Positions 36,945-47,707 of a DNA stretch of 64,000 nt are shown here, in pieces. Source of the stretch: Clostridia bacterium UC5.1-1D2. GTDB lineage: Bacteria > Bacillota > Clostridia > Lachnospirales > Lachnospiraceae. Location of the stretch: assembly GCA_001304855.1 (NCBI GenBank), contig BBZN01000006.1, positions 62,001 through 126,000 of the forward strand. The letters run 5' to 3'. The notes below the pieces were generated by a model. It was not told the DNA's origin. It made no database searches and worked only from the letters and a program-made list of their open reading frames with translations. How positions within the stretch are numbered: the stretch's first letter is position 1; each line of letters starts with the position of its first letter. A program made the translations under genes and the position numbers.

Positions 36945-37487
36945 ATGCAAAAGATATCAAAAGAATTTGCGGGCAGGACAATTCGCGCCATCATGTTTAT
37001 CCTGCTGGTTATACTGCTGTGTACAGCCATATCAGGCGTGGGTATTTATCTGGCCTCAAAATACGGTCTTACAACGTCTGTGGAACAGGTGCCTCTCACA
37101 TCCCTCTCCATAGGTGAGGATCGGGAAATAGAGCTCCCCATAAGGGGAAGGATGACAGAAGGCGAAGGGTGGAAACTGAGAAATTCCAGGGATGTTTTCA
37201 CTTTGACGCTGGACAATGCGGTTATAGAAGGCCCTGTGACAAAGGAAGGCCCCCAGCCCGCCATCTCTGTAACAGGAGATTTAATTCTGGAACTGAGAAA
37301 GGACAGCGGAAACTGGGTAAGCTCTCAGGGAGTGGGCATATACAGCGAGGCGGGAACTTTGATTATTAAGGGGGAGGGAAGCCTGGTAATCCAATCTCTG
37401 GGGCAGGCCCTGTACGCCAATCAACAGGCGGACGCGCCCTGCGCGATTGAGGTGGAAGCGGAACATGTTGAGACAGGCGGGCCTTAA
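36945..37487 (+). CDS. Membrane-anchored hypothetical protein, beta-rich, probably broken at the 3' end
   Basis: Not recognised as a named family. It has an N-terminal membrane helix (AIMFILLVILLCTAISGVGIYL) and then an extracellular beta-rich region with repeated glycine turns (ITVTGDLILELR-like, GVGIYSEAGTLIIKGEGSLVI). This pattern resembles carbohydrate-binding or right-handed beta repeats seen in clostridial surface proteins. The frame stops at 37487 after HVETGGP. A one-base change there would continue into LSVQGYRRSSTALSAADIK, so the stop may be artificial and the protein may be missing a C-terminal part. Confidence 0.55.
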   Translation: MQKISKEFAGRTIRAIMFILLVILLCTAISGVGIYLASKYGLTTSVEQVPLTSLSIGEDREIELPIRGRMTEGEGWKLRNSRDVFTLTLDNAVIEGPVTKEGPQPAISVTGDLILELRKDSGNWVSSQGVGIYSEAGTLIIKGEGSLVIQSLGQALYANQQADAPCAIEVEAEHVETGGP

Positions 37488-37576
37488 GCGTGCAGGGATA
37501 CCGCAGGTCAAGTACGGCGCTTTCCGCCGCTGATATAAAAATGAAATACCACACAACCATACAGGAGGAAACAAAG

Positions 37577-37930
37577 ATGAGTCTTACCGTATTATGCTAC
37601 AAGAAATGCACCACCTGCCAGAAGGCGCTGAAGTGGCTGGATGAAAGAGGAATCAAGTACAGGGAGCGGCCGATTAAAGAGGAAAATCCCACAGCGGAAG
37701 AATTAAAAGAATGGTTTGAAAAGAGCGGCCTGCCCTTAAAGCGTTTTTTTAACACCAGCGGCAACTTATACAAAGAGCTGGCGTTAAAGGACAAGCTGCC
37801 TGACATGAGCCAGGAGGAGCAGCTTGCCCTTTTAGCCACAGACGGAATGCTGGTAAAGCGCCCTCTGGTAGTGGGAGAGGACTTTGTGCTCACAGGCTTT
37901 AAAGAGGCGGAGTGGAAGGAGAAACTGTAG
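37577..37930 (+). CDS. ArsC/Spx-family reductase-like protein
   Basis: Intact 117-residue thioredoxin-fold protein. The N-terminus MSLTVLCYKKCTTCQKALKWL carries a CTTC motif in the Spx/ArsC position. RERPIKEENPTAEELKEWFEKSGLPLKRFFNTSG and DGMLVKRPLVV are typical of the YffB/ArsC family. GGAGGAAAC precedes the start. Spx regulators and glutathione-type arsenate reductases share this fold; no arsenic genes lie nearby, so arsenate reduction is not assured. Confidence 0.85.
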   Translation: MSLTVLCYKKCTTCQKALKWLDERGIKYRERPIKEENPTAEELKEWFEKSGLPLKRFFNTSGNLYKELALKDKLPDMSQEEQLALLATDGMLVKRPLVVGEDFVLTGFKEAEWKEKL

Positions 37931-38754
37931 CAGCAGCGGTCAAATCATCCAGGGTTCCGAAATGATACCCCATTTCTTCCCATTTGGTAAGAAGTTCATC
38001 CAGTATTTGCCCGTTGGTTTTGGATGTGCTGTGGAGCAGCACGATAGCGCCGGGGTGGATGCGTCCAAGCAGTTTTTTAAACGCCTCCTCCCTGGTGGGC
38101 TGCTTATCCTCATACCAGTCCACATAGGCCAGGCTCCAGAAAAAGGTGTGATAGCCATATCCTTTGCCATCTGCAGGTTGCTTTCACTGTACTTTCCTGG
38201 GGCGGGCGGTAGTATTTCTTCATAGGCTGGCCGGTAGTCTGCTGGTACACCGTTTCCAGATCCTTCAGTTCTTTTTCAAATGCTTCCTTTGTGGAAATCT
38301 TCGACATATCCGGGTGATGGAAGGTGTGGTTGCCCACAATGTGGCCCTCCTCAACCATCCGTTTAACCAGATCCGGACTGGTCTGCAGATAATTGCCTAC
38401 AAGAAAGAAGGTGGCAGGCACATTGTGCTTTTTCAAAGCGTCCAGAATAGCGGCAGTGTTGCCGTTTTCAAAGCCTGCGTCAAAGGTCAGGTAGATGACT
38501 TTATCCTGGGTGTTCTGGGCGTAATAGGCGTCGTACTGTTTCAGATAGTCGGCTGTGGCATTTCCCACAGGCATCTGGCCCTCGTTGGGAAAGCTGAGGC
38601 CCCAGTTGCCGTCTGCAGAGGCAGTGACAGCCTCTGATCCGCGGTTGTATTCCACCACCTGCGCCGCCAGCCGTCCGGAGGAAAATGCCAGGACGAACAG
38701 CAGGGTAATCTGAAGAATTTTCTTTAGAGGAAGTCTTTCAAGTCTGTTTTTCAT
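37899..38754 (-). CDS. Polysaccharide deacetylase, PdaA-like, two or more frameshifts
   Basis: NodB-domain deacetylase with an N-terminal membrane anchor (ILQITLLFVLAFSS). Metal motifs are YLTFDAGFENGNT with the first aspartate, and GNHTFHHPDMSKIS with the two histidines. YYRPPQGKYSE-type text marks motif 3 across a break near 38200, and GAIVLLHSTSKTNGQIL is motif 5. The FDAGxENG form and overall order match the delta-lactam-forming deacetylase PdaA of spore cortex. The second break near 38150 separates MAKDM from GYHTFFWSLAYVDWYEDKQ. Joined length about 280 residues. The 3' end overlaps the convergent ArsC-like gene by about 30 bp, or stops slightly earlier after repair. Confidence 0.85.
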
Positions 38755-38811
38755 GAACTAAGATTCCATTTCAAACCTAATTATTAACAATATATAGGAA
38801 AAAAGGTTGTA

Positions 38812-39336
38812 TCATTCCCCATAGTTAGAAATAGATATATCTTTATAGAGGATATGTCTGGGCAGGGAGCCGTATTTTTGGGTGGTGGTCAGTATTTTGT
38901 ACCCCAGCTTTAAGAAATTGTTCAGGCTGTATGTGTTGTCAGGATGAACGGTCCCGAAGAGGTAGCTCCGGGAGGAGGACAGATATGCTTCTCCGTGGGC
39001 CAAAAGCCGGGCCTGAAGCCGGCGGCCTCTGAAGGCGGGCTTTACAGCCATGGAGTCCATGTGGGCGCACCGCAAAAGGGCTTCTCCCTTCAGGCCGGCG
39101 TAAGTCCCCAGGTTGCCGGCGTCGGCGCCTGGAAGGTGTATGAGAAAAAATGCTCCTGTTTCCCCATGTTCCACTGCCTTGAATACAATACCCTTAGAGG
39201 GGTTCTCAATATGCTCCCTTACATAATCCTCCGTATCCACACAGTACCAGCCCTTGTCTTTAAGAAGAGAGTGGGCTGTCATCATAATGCTGTAAATATC
39301 TTTGGCGTCCTCAGGGACAGCTTTTAAAATTTCCAT
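38812..39336 (-). CDS. GNAT family N-acetyltransferase
   Basis: Intact 174-residue acetyl-CoA-dependent transferase. It begins MEILKAVPEDAKDIYSIMM. The core strands and pyrophosphate loop are AHMDSMAVKPAFRGRRLQARLL, where the usual Q/R-x-x-G-x-G/A is RGRRLQ, and the C-terminal TVHPDNTYSLNNFLKLGYKI is characteristic. The start at 39336 follows AAAGGAACG. Small-molecule substrate unknown. Confidence 0.85.
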   Translation of the reverse strand: MEILKAVPEDAKDIYSIMMTAHSLLKDKGWYCVDTEDYVREHIENPSKGIVFKAVEHGETGAFFLIHLPGADAGNLGTYAGLKGEALLRCAHMDSMAVKPAFRGRRLQARLLAHGEAYLSSSRSYLFGTVHPDNTYSLNNFLKLGYKILTTTQKYGSLPRHILYKDISISNYGE

Positions 39337-39406
39337 GAAGAGACGTTCCTTTCTGTTGCCATGGTTTTGATTTTTAAGTGTAACACATTGCCGAAGGATT
39401 TTCAAT

Positions 39407-40190
39407 GACAGTGGAGTTCAGGGTTGTTTTATAGGGTGTTTTCTGAGAACAGCGGCTTTTTTGACCGGCCCGACCAGGAGCTGGAGCGCTTTTTTGCGCC
39501 CCATAAACGGGGGGCGGCGGCGGGGATTACAATCAATCAGATGCATATGCCGTACCCATTCTATATTCCCATGGCGAAAGCGGAATTGAATCAATATCTG
39601 TGGAATGAGGTTGCGCCCAAAAGCATGCGGCTCTGTGGGTATTTTGGCTGTCCCTATATTGTGATACACGGATTTAAGCTGGCTTATTTCCTGGGATCTG
39701 AGGAGGAATGGGGGCGGACGGAAGCGTTCATCCACTGGATTGTGCCTATGGCTAAGGAAATGGGGATAACCATCTGTGGCATATCGTGGAGGGCCCCTGC
39801 TGTGATGCAAAAAAGGCGGCTGAGCGGATTGACCGCATAAATGAGAGCTGTCATGGAGAGGTGCTGGGGTTTTGCTTTGACACAGGACATGCAAATCTGG
39901 TGGGAATTGATTTTGAGTCCTTTATGACAACACTGGATTGGCGCCTGAAGGTCCTGCACATCCATGATAATGATGGAATAGCGGACTTGCATCAGATTCC
40001 ATTTACTTTTACAAAAAACCGGGAGAATAAGCCTCCACGGATTGGGAGGGGTTTATGAGGGGATTGCGGAAAATTCGGTTTGACGGGACGCTGAGTTTTG
40101 AGACTGCGCCTGTACTGACAGCATTTCCGAATGAAATGAAGGGGGAAGTATTGGGATTTATTAATAGGATTGGGTGTTATTTTGCGGAAG
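39407..40190 (+). pseudogene. Sugar phosphate isomerase/epimerase remnant
   Basis: Three fragments form part of a xylose-isomerase-like TIM barrel: ITINQMHMPYPFYI, CGYFGCPYIVIHG, HIVEGPCCDAKKAAERI, LGFCFDTGHANLVGIDFESF, LKVLHIHDNDGIADLHQIPF and FDGTLSFETAP. Metal and substrate motifs (DTGHAN, HIHDN) survive. Unlike other broken genes here, the 5' part is missing: no start, ribosome site or first barrel strands precede GFFDRPDQELERFF, and a stop lies at once upstream. Two further breaks are near 39775 and 40035. I read this as a true 5'-truncated pseudogene, possibly with sequencing errors added. Confidence 0.65.
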
Positions 40191-40449
40191 AGATAGGGGA
40201 GAAGGGGTGTAAAGCTCAGTCCGATGAACTCCCTGCTGTTTTTTGCTGTGTTTTTCGTTGTCTTATTTTATCTTGTTTGCTATAATAAATAACATCTGAA
40301 TATCTATCGTGTCTATTTGAGAGTGCGGCAGGTTCACTGCAGGCGTTATTCGCTACTTTTCCATTGGTTCAGCTTAAGACGGAGGCAGGCGCTTAAGGTC
40401 AGAGAAGGCAGAGGATGTTCCGGGTTTTACAGGTGCAGAGGAGAAGAAT

Positions 40450-42887
40450 ATGACGCAATACGAGATTTTAAAACAATATTTTGGCTATGACACATTCAGG
40501 GAAGGCCAGGATGTGCTGATTGAGAGTATTTAAACGGAAGGGATGTGCTGGGGGTTATGCCTACAGGCGCGGGAAAGTCCCTGTGTTATCAAATCCCCGC
40601 TCTTATGATGGACGGAATTACGCTGGTTATCTCCCCTCTCATCTCTCTGATGAAGGATCAGGTGAGCAATCTGAATCAGGTGGGCATACTGGCCGCATTT
40701 ATTAACAGTTCGCTGACTGCATCCCAATATTACCGGGTGCTGGAGCTGGCCAGGGCCGGCAAATATCCAATCATCTATGTGGCGCCGGAGCGTCTTATGT
40801 CTGAGGATTTTCTGAAATTTGCTCTGGATGCTCAGGTGAAGATTTCCATGGTGGCGGTGGACGAGGCTCACTGCGTGTCCCAATGGGGGCAGGATTTCAG
40901 GCCCAGTTACCTGAAAATCGTGGATTTTATCAACCGTCTGCCTGTCCGTCCTGTGGTGAGCGCATTCACGGCAACGGCAACAGCGGAGGTGCGGGATGAT
41001 ATTATGGATATACTCATGCTGAGAGATCCAACGGTTATGACAACCGGGTTTAACCGCCCCAACCTTTATTTCAGCGTGCAGACGCCCAAGGACAGATATG
41101 CCGCTATGGTAAATTTCCTGGAACGCCACAGGGGGGAAAGCGGCATCGTCTACTGCCTTACCAGAAAGGTGGTGGAGGAAGTCTGCGGACAGCTGATTAA
41201 GGACGGTTTTTTGGCAACCCGTTACCACGCAGGGCTAGGGGACGAAGAACGGCGGAATAATCAGGAGGATTTCATCTTCGACCGGGCCCAGATTATGGTG
41301 GGGACCAATGCCTTCGGCATGGGCATCGATAAATCCAATGTGCGGTTTGTGGTTCATTACAATATGCCCAAGAATATGGAATCCTATTATCAGGAGGCGG
41401 GAAGGGCCGGCCGTGACGGCGAGCCTGCAGAGTGTATCCTGCTGTACGGGGGCCAGGATGTGGTGACGAACCAGTTTTTTATAGACAACAATCAGGACAA
41501 TGAAGCGCTGGACTCCATGACCCGGGAGATCGTTATGGAGCGGGACAGGGAGCGGCTGCGGAAGATGACGTTTACTGCTTCACAAACGAGTGCCTGAGAG
41601 ATTACATACTCAGGTATTTTGGGGAGTATGGCAGCAATTACTGCGGCAATTGTTCCAACTGCCTGAGCCAGTTTGAGACAGTGGATGTGACAGGAATAGC
41701 CCGGGGACTGATGGGATGTGTGGAGAGCTGCAGGCAGAGGTATGGGACCAATGTGATTATTGATACGGTCCGCGGAGCCAATACGGCGAAGATACGAAAT
41801 TACCGGATGGATGAGAACTCATTACGGGGAACTGGCAAAAATACAGACCTACAAACTGCGGCAGGTGATGAACTATCTTCTGCTGAACGAATATCTGTCG
41901 GTGACCAATGACGAGTATGCGGTGGTAAAGCTGACGGAGAAGTCCGGGAATGTGCTCTATGAGGGGGAAGGGGTAGTCATGAAGATGGCGAAGGAGACAG
42001 AACATTCTCCCAAGGCAGCCTCTAAGGGAAGGAAAGGCCGGAAGGGGCTGGCGGCAGCTGGGGCAGGCCTGGGAGCCGGACCCTTTACCGAGGCGGATGA
42101 ATCGCTGTTTGAGAAGCTGCGCAGTCTGCGGACGGAGATAGCCAGGGAGGAGAAGGTGCCGCCCTATATGGTATTCTCCGATAAGACTCTGACCCATATG
42201 TGTATCGTGAAGCCTGAGACTAAGGCAAAGATGATGACTGTAACCGGCGTAGGGGAATTTAAGTATGAAAAATATGGGGCGCGGTTTCTGGAATGTGTGA
42301 AGGAGGCCCTGATACAGCTGGGGGTTGGGAGCGGAGACAGCCCCTCCGGCCATTACAGCGAACCCTTTGAGAGCGGCGAATTTTATTATGGGGACGACGA
42401 GGAGGTGGGCAGCTGGAATCTGGATGACGCCATAGACGTCTGGGAGAATAGCGGCCCTGAGCAGCAGGAGAGGGAGGCTTCGGGTACAATAAAGGAAAGG
42501 GATAAAAAGCCGTCCCCCATAAAGACAAAAAAGACAAAGACGGAATTCATCATGACCAAAGAACTGGCCGGGCAGATCCATTATTCGGCCCGTACATCCC
42601 TCAGCGACTTTATCGGACAGATAAATGATTTGCGGGATGACAGTATTATGAAGCGTCTGACTATAAAGTCCGTGGAGCAGAAACTGATGGAGGAGGAATA
42701 CTTTAAAGAGCGTTTCTTTAACGGAATGCCAAGGAGAACCGTGACGGAGGCAGGAGAAGCCTTCGGGATCCTGACGGAAACCCGGGTCAGCGAGAAGGGG
42801 AATGAGTATGAGGTATTCTATTATACGGAGGAGGCTCAGAGGAGAATTGTGGAGCGGCTGCTTTTTTCGGCTTCATTCAATCCTTAA
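40450..42887 (+). CDS. recQ: ATP-dependent DNA helicase RecQ, three frameshifts
   Basis: Superfamily 2 helicase. MTQYEILKQYFGYDTFREGQ leads, after one T added near 40531, to Walker A GVMPTGAGKSLCYQIPAL. The DEAH box is VAVDEAHCVSQWGQDFRPSY, motif III AFTATATAEVRDDI and motif VI YYQEAGRAGRDGEP. A zinc module follows a break near 41577 (NYCGNCSNCLSQF). The winged RQC region follows, then an HRDC domain (FEKLRSLRTEIAREEKVPPYMVFSDKTL). A C-terminal helical extension ends the protein (IHYSARTSLSDFIGQINDL onward, about 100 residues). The third break is near 41818. Total about 812 residues, longer than E. coli RecQ because of the extension, which occurs in clostridial RecQ proteins. Confidence 0.93.
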
Positions 42888-43129
42888 AGGGGTTGTATTA
42901 ATATAAAGATATACGGTTTTCGCCATATTTCCTTCCTATGAGCATTTTTCCCGGTTGTTCATAAAGGAGATAGGAATCTCCCAAAAAAATTTCAAAAGAA
43001 GGCTAAATAATGTATAAATGTAACTGCAGGGAGACAGAGATGAGACAGGTGAGAAAATGGTAAAAAATGCAGCGCCACGTCCGAAAACGCCCGCAAATGG
43101 CGCTGTCTTAACAGGCGGACGCGCCGTAT

Positions 43130-43167
43130 GCCGGGCCAAAGCAACCATAACGGAGATTTTGCCCGGC
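43130..43167. other. GC inverted repeat in the recQ/kinase convergent gap
   Basis: GCCGGGC (43130-43136) and GCCCGGC (43161-43167) can pair around a 24-base loop. No T run follows on either strand. I see no gene in the 305-bp gap between the two convergent genes. Confidence 0.35.
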
Positions 43168-43192
43168 ACACGCCGGCGTCTGATTAAATTAG

Positions 43193-45975
43193 TTACTGTC
43201 CAAGACATGCCCCCAGCACCTCAAACAAATACTCCAAATCTACCGGTTTGGGCACAAAACCGTTCATTCCGGCTTCCCTGGCCGCATTCACATCCTCCTG
43301 AAAGGAATTGGCCGTCATGGCTATGATTGGGATGGAGGAGGCTTCCGGGTGGGAGCAGGAGCGGATGGCTTTTGAAGCTTCCAGGCCATCCATCTCAGGC
43401 ATCCGGATGTCCATGAGGATGGCCTGATATGTTCCGGGAGGCTGGACTTAAACATATCCGCCGCTTCCTTCCCGTTGCAGGCCCTGTCCGTCCGGGCATT
43501 TTTCGACATCAGCAGTTCTGCGGCGATTTCCGCATTGAGGTCATTGTCCTCAGCCAGAAGGATTCTTACCCCCTCCAGATTGTCAGGAGCGCAGGGCCGG
43601 GACAGGGGCGCTTCTTTTTCTTCTTTCAGGCGGCAGGTGAGGCGGAAGCTGAACTCGGATCCTTTTCCCGGTTCGCTCTTAACCTGAAGTTCGCTGCCCA
43701 TGGCTTTTACGATGCTGCTGCTGATAGGAAGGCCCAGTCCTGTTCCTGCGCTTTTGGAAGTGGAAGGCCCCAGCTGCTCAAAGGAGTTAAAGATTTTCTC
43801 CAGAGATTCCGGGGGAATGCCTGTTCCCGTATCTTTTACAGAAAAGAAGTAGGCCGCAGTTCCCCCCTCTGAGGTGAGCTCCTTTATGAGAAGCTCCACC
43901 CTGCCGTTCTCCGGCGTGAATTTAAAGGCGTTGGATATGAGGTTTATAAGAACCTGCCGCAGGCGGAGGGGATCGCCCATAATTTCTTCATGAATTATAT
44001 GGGGGACTATTGAAAAATTCAGCTGCTTTTCCTCTGCCTGGGATCGCATGATGGTTTCCAAATCTTCGGTCAGTCTGTGGAGAGACATAGCCGTGGTTTC
44101 TATCTGCATTTTTCCGCTCTCGATCCTGGACATGTCCAGGATATCGTTGATCAGAGACAAAAGATATCTGGAGGAGGAAATAATTCTCCTTAAATTTTTC
44201 TCCACCGGCTTTGCCAGATCCTGCTCCATGCAGGTCAGCTCTGCAAGGCCGACGATGGCGTTCATGGGCGTGCGGATTTCGTGGCTCATGCGGGACAGAA
44301 AATCGGTTTTAGCCTTGCTCTTGGCCTCAGACTTTACCAGTTCACCCTGCATCAGGGAATTTTTTACCTTTGCCTGCATAATGAGGATGACAGAACCGGC
44401 CGCCAGCAGCACAAAGAGGCTGAAAATTGTGATGAAAGCAAAGGGGTTGGCATAGATCAGCGCTGTCACGGACAGGGGCGTGTAACTCATGGATACCAGA
44501 TTGCGGTCCAGGAGGGCGGTGCGCTGGGAATCGGACATATTTGCCACAGCCTTGTTGAGGATTGTCATGAGATTGACATTAATAGGGCGGTCCAGGGCAA
44601 AGGTTATGTCGATGCTGTCGTAGATGCTGGTTACAGGCACTGTGTTGTAGTAAGGCCGGCGCTGCATCTCCTGTTCAATGGAGGAGGACAGACCATACAT
44701 CACATCGACCTGTCCCTTGTCCACTGCCTTCATACATTCGCTAATGGTATCAAAGTAACGTATATCCTCCGGGTTCATGCCCTGAGGAACGGTTCTTCCC
44801 TTTATAACCCCGGCAGTAAGGCCTGGGAGGGATAGATAACAGATTTGTTCCTGACGATTATATTGTTCAGACTAATGTAGGGAGTGGACAGGGCCAGTCC
44901 CGCGTCTGCGGCCGCCTCCTTGGAATCCAGGTAATATCCCAGCAGATCGGCCTTCCCTTCTTTCACCAAATCTATGGCCTCCTGATAGGTGGAGGTGGTA
45001 ATATAATGAAAGGTAAGACCGGAATAATCGGTTATAATATCTAAAAGTTCAGGAAGAATACCGCTGTGATAGGCGGAGGGAGAGCCGTTGCAGTAGAAGG
45101 GGTGAAGGTTATCAACCACTGCGATGGTTACCGTCTCCTTGGCGGCCACGTATTCAAGCTCCTGCTCATTGAGCTGTACATTGACTAAGCCCCAATTGTT
45201 AAAGTTTGATTCATAGTGGGATTCGGCAAACTTGGGATCCGAATCCAGTATGTATTCCAGACCTCGGTTGAGGCCATCCAGCAGCTCCTTATCCTCCGGC
45301 TGTGTGACAATATAATAGGGCTGGGCGGCGAAAGCGGCGGCAATACGGAAGGTCTTTATCGACTCGGCTTCATTGCCTAAGAGTAAATCTACATCGCCCT
45401 GTTCCAGAAAACGGTACAGATTGCCCTCCTCATCATATCCTCAGCCGTATAGTACTTAAGCCGCAGTCCAGCTTGTTCAGCTCCAGAAAGTCTTTCAGCC
45501 GCCGGACTTTGTCGGCGGCTCTTTCGTATACGCCAATGGTCTTACCGTTTAGGGTGCTGAGCTCGTAGCTCTTAATGGATTTGTCATTATTGCGGCAGAA
45601 GAGCGTGGCCCGTCCGGTTCCCATGCTGTATTTGGGGTAGGCGAAATATTTCTCGAATTCGGACGAGTAGAAGGTTCCGCCCATGAGATCATAGTCTCCG
45701 TTTATAAATCCGTCCACCAATTCCTCAGCGCCCACATCTATATAACGGTAGTCCCAGTTGTTGTACTGGCCGATTTCATGGAGATAATCCATTAAGAGGC
45801 CGGTGCGCCTGCCGTCTTTGCCTTTCTGGCTGATCCCGGGAATTTCTGCGAATCCCACAGTCACCACCCGGGACTCCTCCTGACCGCCGGAAGGAGCGGC
45901 CGGTACGCTGGCTGCTCCGAAGATGAGTAGCAGGGATATTATTATGAGCGTAATCGCGCAGGATTTCTTTTTCAT
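43193..45975 (-). CDS. BvgS-like hybrid sensor histidine kinase with tandem solute-binding sensor domains, several frameshifts
   Basis: Large membrane sensor. A signal/anchor (ITLIIISLLLIFGAASV) is followed by two or more SBP_bac_3 (Venus flytrap) domains facing outside: VVTVGFAEIPGISQKGKDGRRTGL and VTIAVVDNLHPFYCNGSPSAY. Next come a membrane helix (FAFITIFSLFVLLAAGSVILI), a HisKA domain with the phospho-histidine in FLSRMSHEIRTPMNAI, and an HATPase with NLISNAFKFTPENG, DTGTGIPPESLEKIF and GTGLGLPIS. The receiver domain reads RILLAEDNDLNAEIA and, after a break near 43435, MDIRMPEMDGLEA. Other breaks are near 45440 and 44810. About 930 residues. Amino acid or amine-like ligands are usual for SBP_bac_3; no cognate regulator is adjacent. 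Confidence 0.88.
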
Positions 45976-46205
45976 TCAGATACCTCATATACAGAGTTGG
46001 CGGTTGGGAAATATGGCTCCGGTGCGTAATTGAAAATACATTTTTCCGGCGTTTGACCGGCAGATGGCGGAAAGGGCTCTCAATTATGTTCCAGTATATC
46101 ATAGCCGGGCAGTTACAGGCAAGAAATAAGAGCCTGAACAGAGGGATAAACCGCTGCATTTCAGACTCTTACGTTTCCGCTATAGACTTTCCCGGCTTAA
46201 AGGCC

Positions 46206-47539
46206 TTATTTTTCCAGATAAATCTTCCTGAACAGAATGGAACTGAGCACCACAGCCGTAATCTCCGCCAGAGGGATGGAGTACCACACGGCGTGCAGCC
46301 CAAAGGTTTTGGCGAAGAAGTATGCCAGTGGCAGGATGCAGACCAACTGCCTTGCCGCCGATATAATGAGGCTGTACATACCGTTGCCCAGAGCCTGAAA
46401 TACGGAACCTACGATAATGCAGTAACCTGCGAAGAGGAAGCTCAGGCTGATAATGCGCAGGGCGGGAATCCCGATTGAGAGCATGTCGCCGTCAGCCTGG
46501 AACATTAACAGAAGCCCGGATGTAAACAGCTGGAATATAACCAGACCCAGGAACATAATGCCCACGGCAATGCCGATGCTGAGACGCACTGTTTCCATTA
46601 TCCTCTTTCGGTTGCGGGCTCCGTAGTTGTAGGCCACAATCGGTATCATGCCGTTGTTCAGTCCGAAGATAGGCATGAATATAAAGCTCTGAAGCTTGAA
46701 GTATACGCCGAAAACTGCCACAGCCGTCTCCGAAAATGTAATCAGTATCTTGTTCATTCCAAAGGTCATAACGGAACTTATGGACTGCATGATAATGGAA
46801 GGGACTCCCACCTCATAGATAAGGGCGATGGTCCTCCTGTGAGGACGAAAGCCCCGGAATGTCATGGATACGTCCTTATTCTTCGTGTGATTGAAGTACA
46901 TAGCCAGAAGCATAGCTACGATCTGGCCGAACACTGTAGCAGCGGCGGCCCCCTGAATTCCCATTTTCGGCATACCAAAGAGGCCGAAGATAAGGATGGG
47001 ATCCAGAATAATATTGATAATGGCTCCTGTGCCTGGGTTATCATACAGTAGATGGTTCTGCCGGTAGACTGGATAATACGCTCAAACATCATCTCCCCGA
47101 AAATACCAAAGCTGAACATACATACAATCTGGAGATACTGTACGCCGTACTCGATTATCTGCGGATTGCTGGTCTGGCTCTCAAAGAACAGCCTGGAACC
47201 AAAGATGCCAAATACGGCAAAGGCGATGAAACTTAAAAATGCCAGAAATATGCCGTTGGTAGCTGCCAGATTGGCGGACTTCTGATTCTTCTCCCCCAGG
47301 GATCGGGACAGAAGGGCATTGACGCCTACGCAGGTGCCTGCGGACACTGCAATTAACAGGTTCTGAATGGGAAACGCCATGGAAACCGCAGTGAGCGCGG
47401 CCTGGTCAATCATGGATACGAACACGCTGTCCACAATATTGTACATAGCCTGTACCAGCATGGATAGGATCATCGGCAGCGACATGGAAATAAGCAGCCG
47501 TTTAACAGGCATAGAGCCCATTTTGTTTTCTTGCGACAT
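46206..47539 (-). CDS. MATE family efflux transporter, one frameshift
   Basis: Twelve-helix Na+/H+-coupled exporter of drugs or metabolites. The two homologous halves are visible. The first half includes LLISMSLPMILSMLVQAMYNIVDSVFV and TCVGVNALLSRSLGEKN, and the second half EVGVPSIIMQSISSVMTFGMN and GLNNGMIPIVAYNYGARNRKR. A base missing near 47035 separates IYCMITQ from GAIINIILDPILIFGLFG. Joined length is about 445 residues, normal. It is divergent from the rubredoxin-glutamate synthase gene, with a 19-bp palindrome in the shared 170-bp region. Substrate unknown. Confidence 0.9.
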
Positions 47540-47633
47540 GTTACAACATCCTTTCTCTTTCGCATATACATGAAGGCTATTGTACCGTATATAGATGGGG
47601 AAGTCAATACAGGTTTACATACCTATAAAATAC

Positions 47634-47662
47634 TGGACATAGAGCATGAAATATGATATTAT
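47634..47662 (+). promoter_or_regulatory. Promoter of the rubredoxin-glutamate synthase gene
   Basis: TGGACA (47634-47639), a 17-bp spacer and TATTAT (47657-47662), with a 19-bp palindrome directly downstream at the expected transcription start. Confidence 0.55.
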
Positions 47663-47665
47663 TAA

Positions 47666-47684
47666 AATAGTAATAATTACTATT
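47666..47684. promoter_or_regulatory. 19-bp palindromic operator candidate
   Basis: AATAGTAATAATTACTATT is a perfect inverted repeat of 9-bp arms around one A, centred just after the -10 element. Its shape suits a MarR-, TetR- or Fur-family dimer. No such regulator is adjacent. Confidence 0.55.
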
Positions 47685-47707
47685 ATTGTAGAGAAAGGGG
47701 AAAGGTT

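Noticed and set aside
43057-43326. 89-residue plus-strand frame after recQ
   Set aside because: No ribosome site or motif, and half of it is antisense to the kinase receiver domain.
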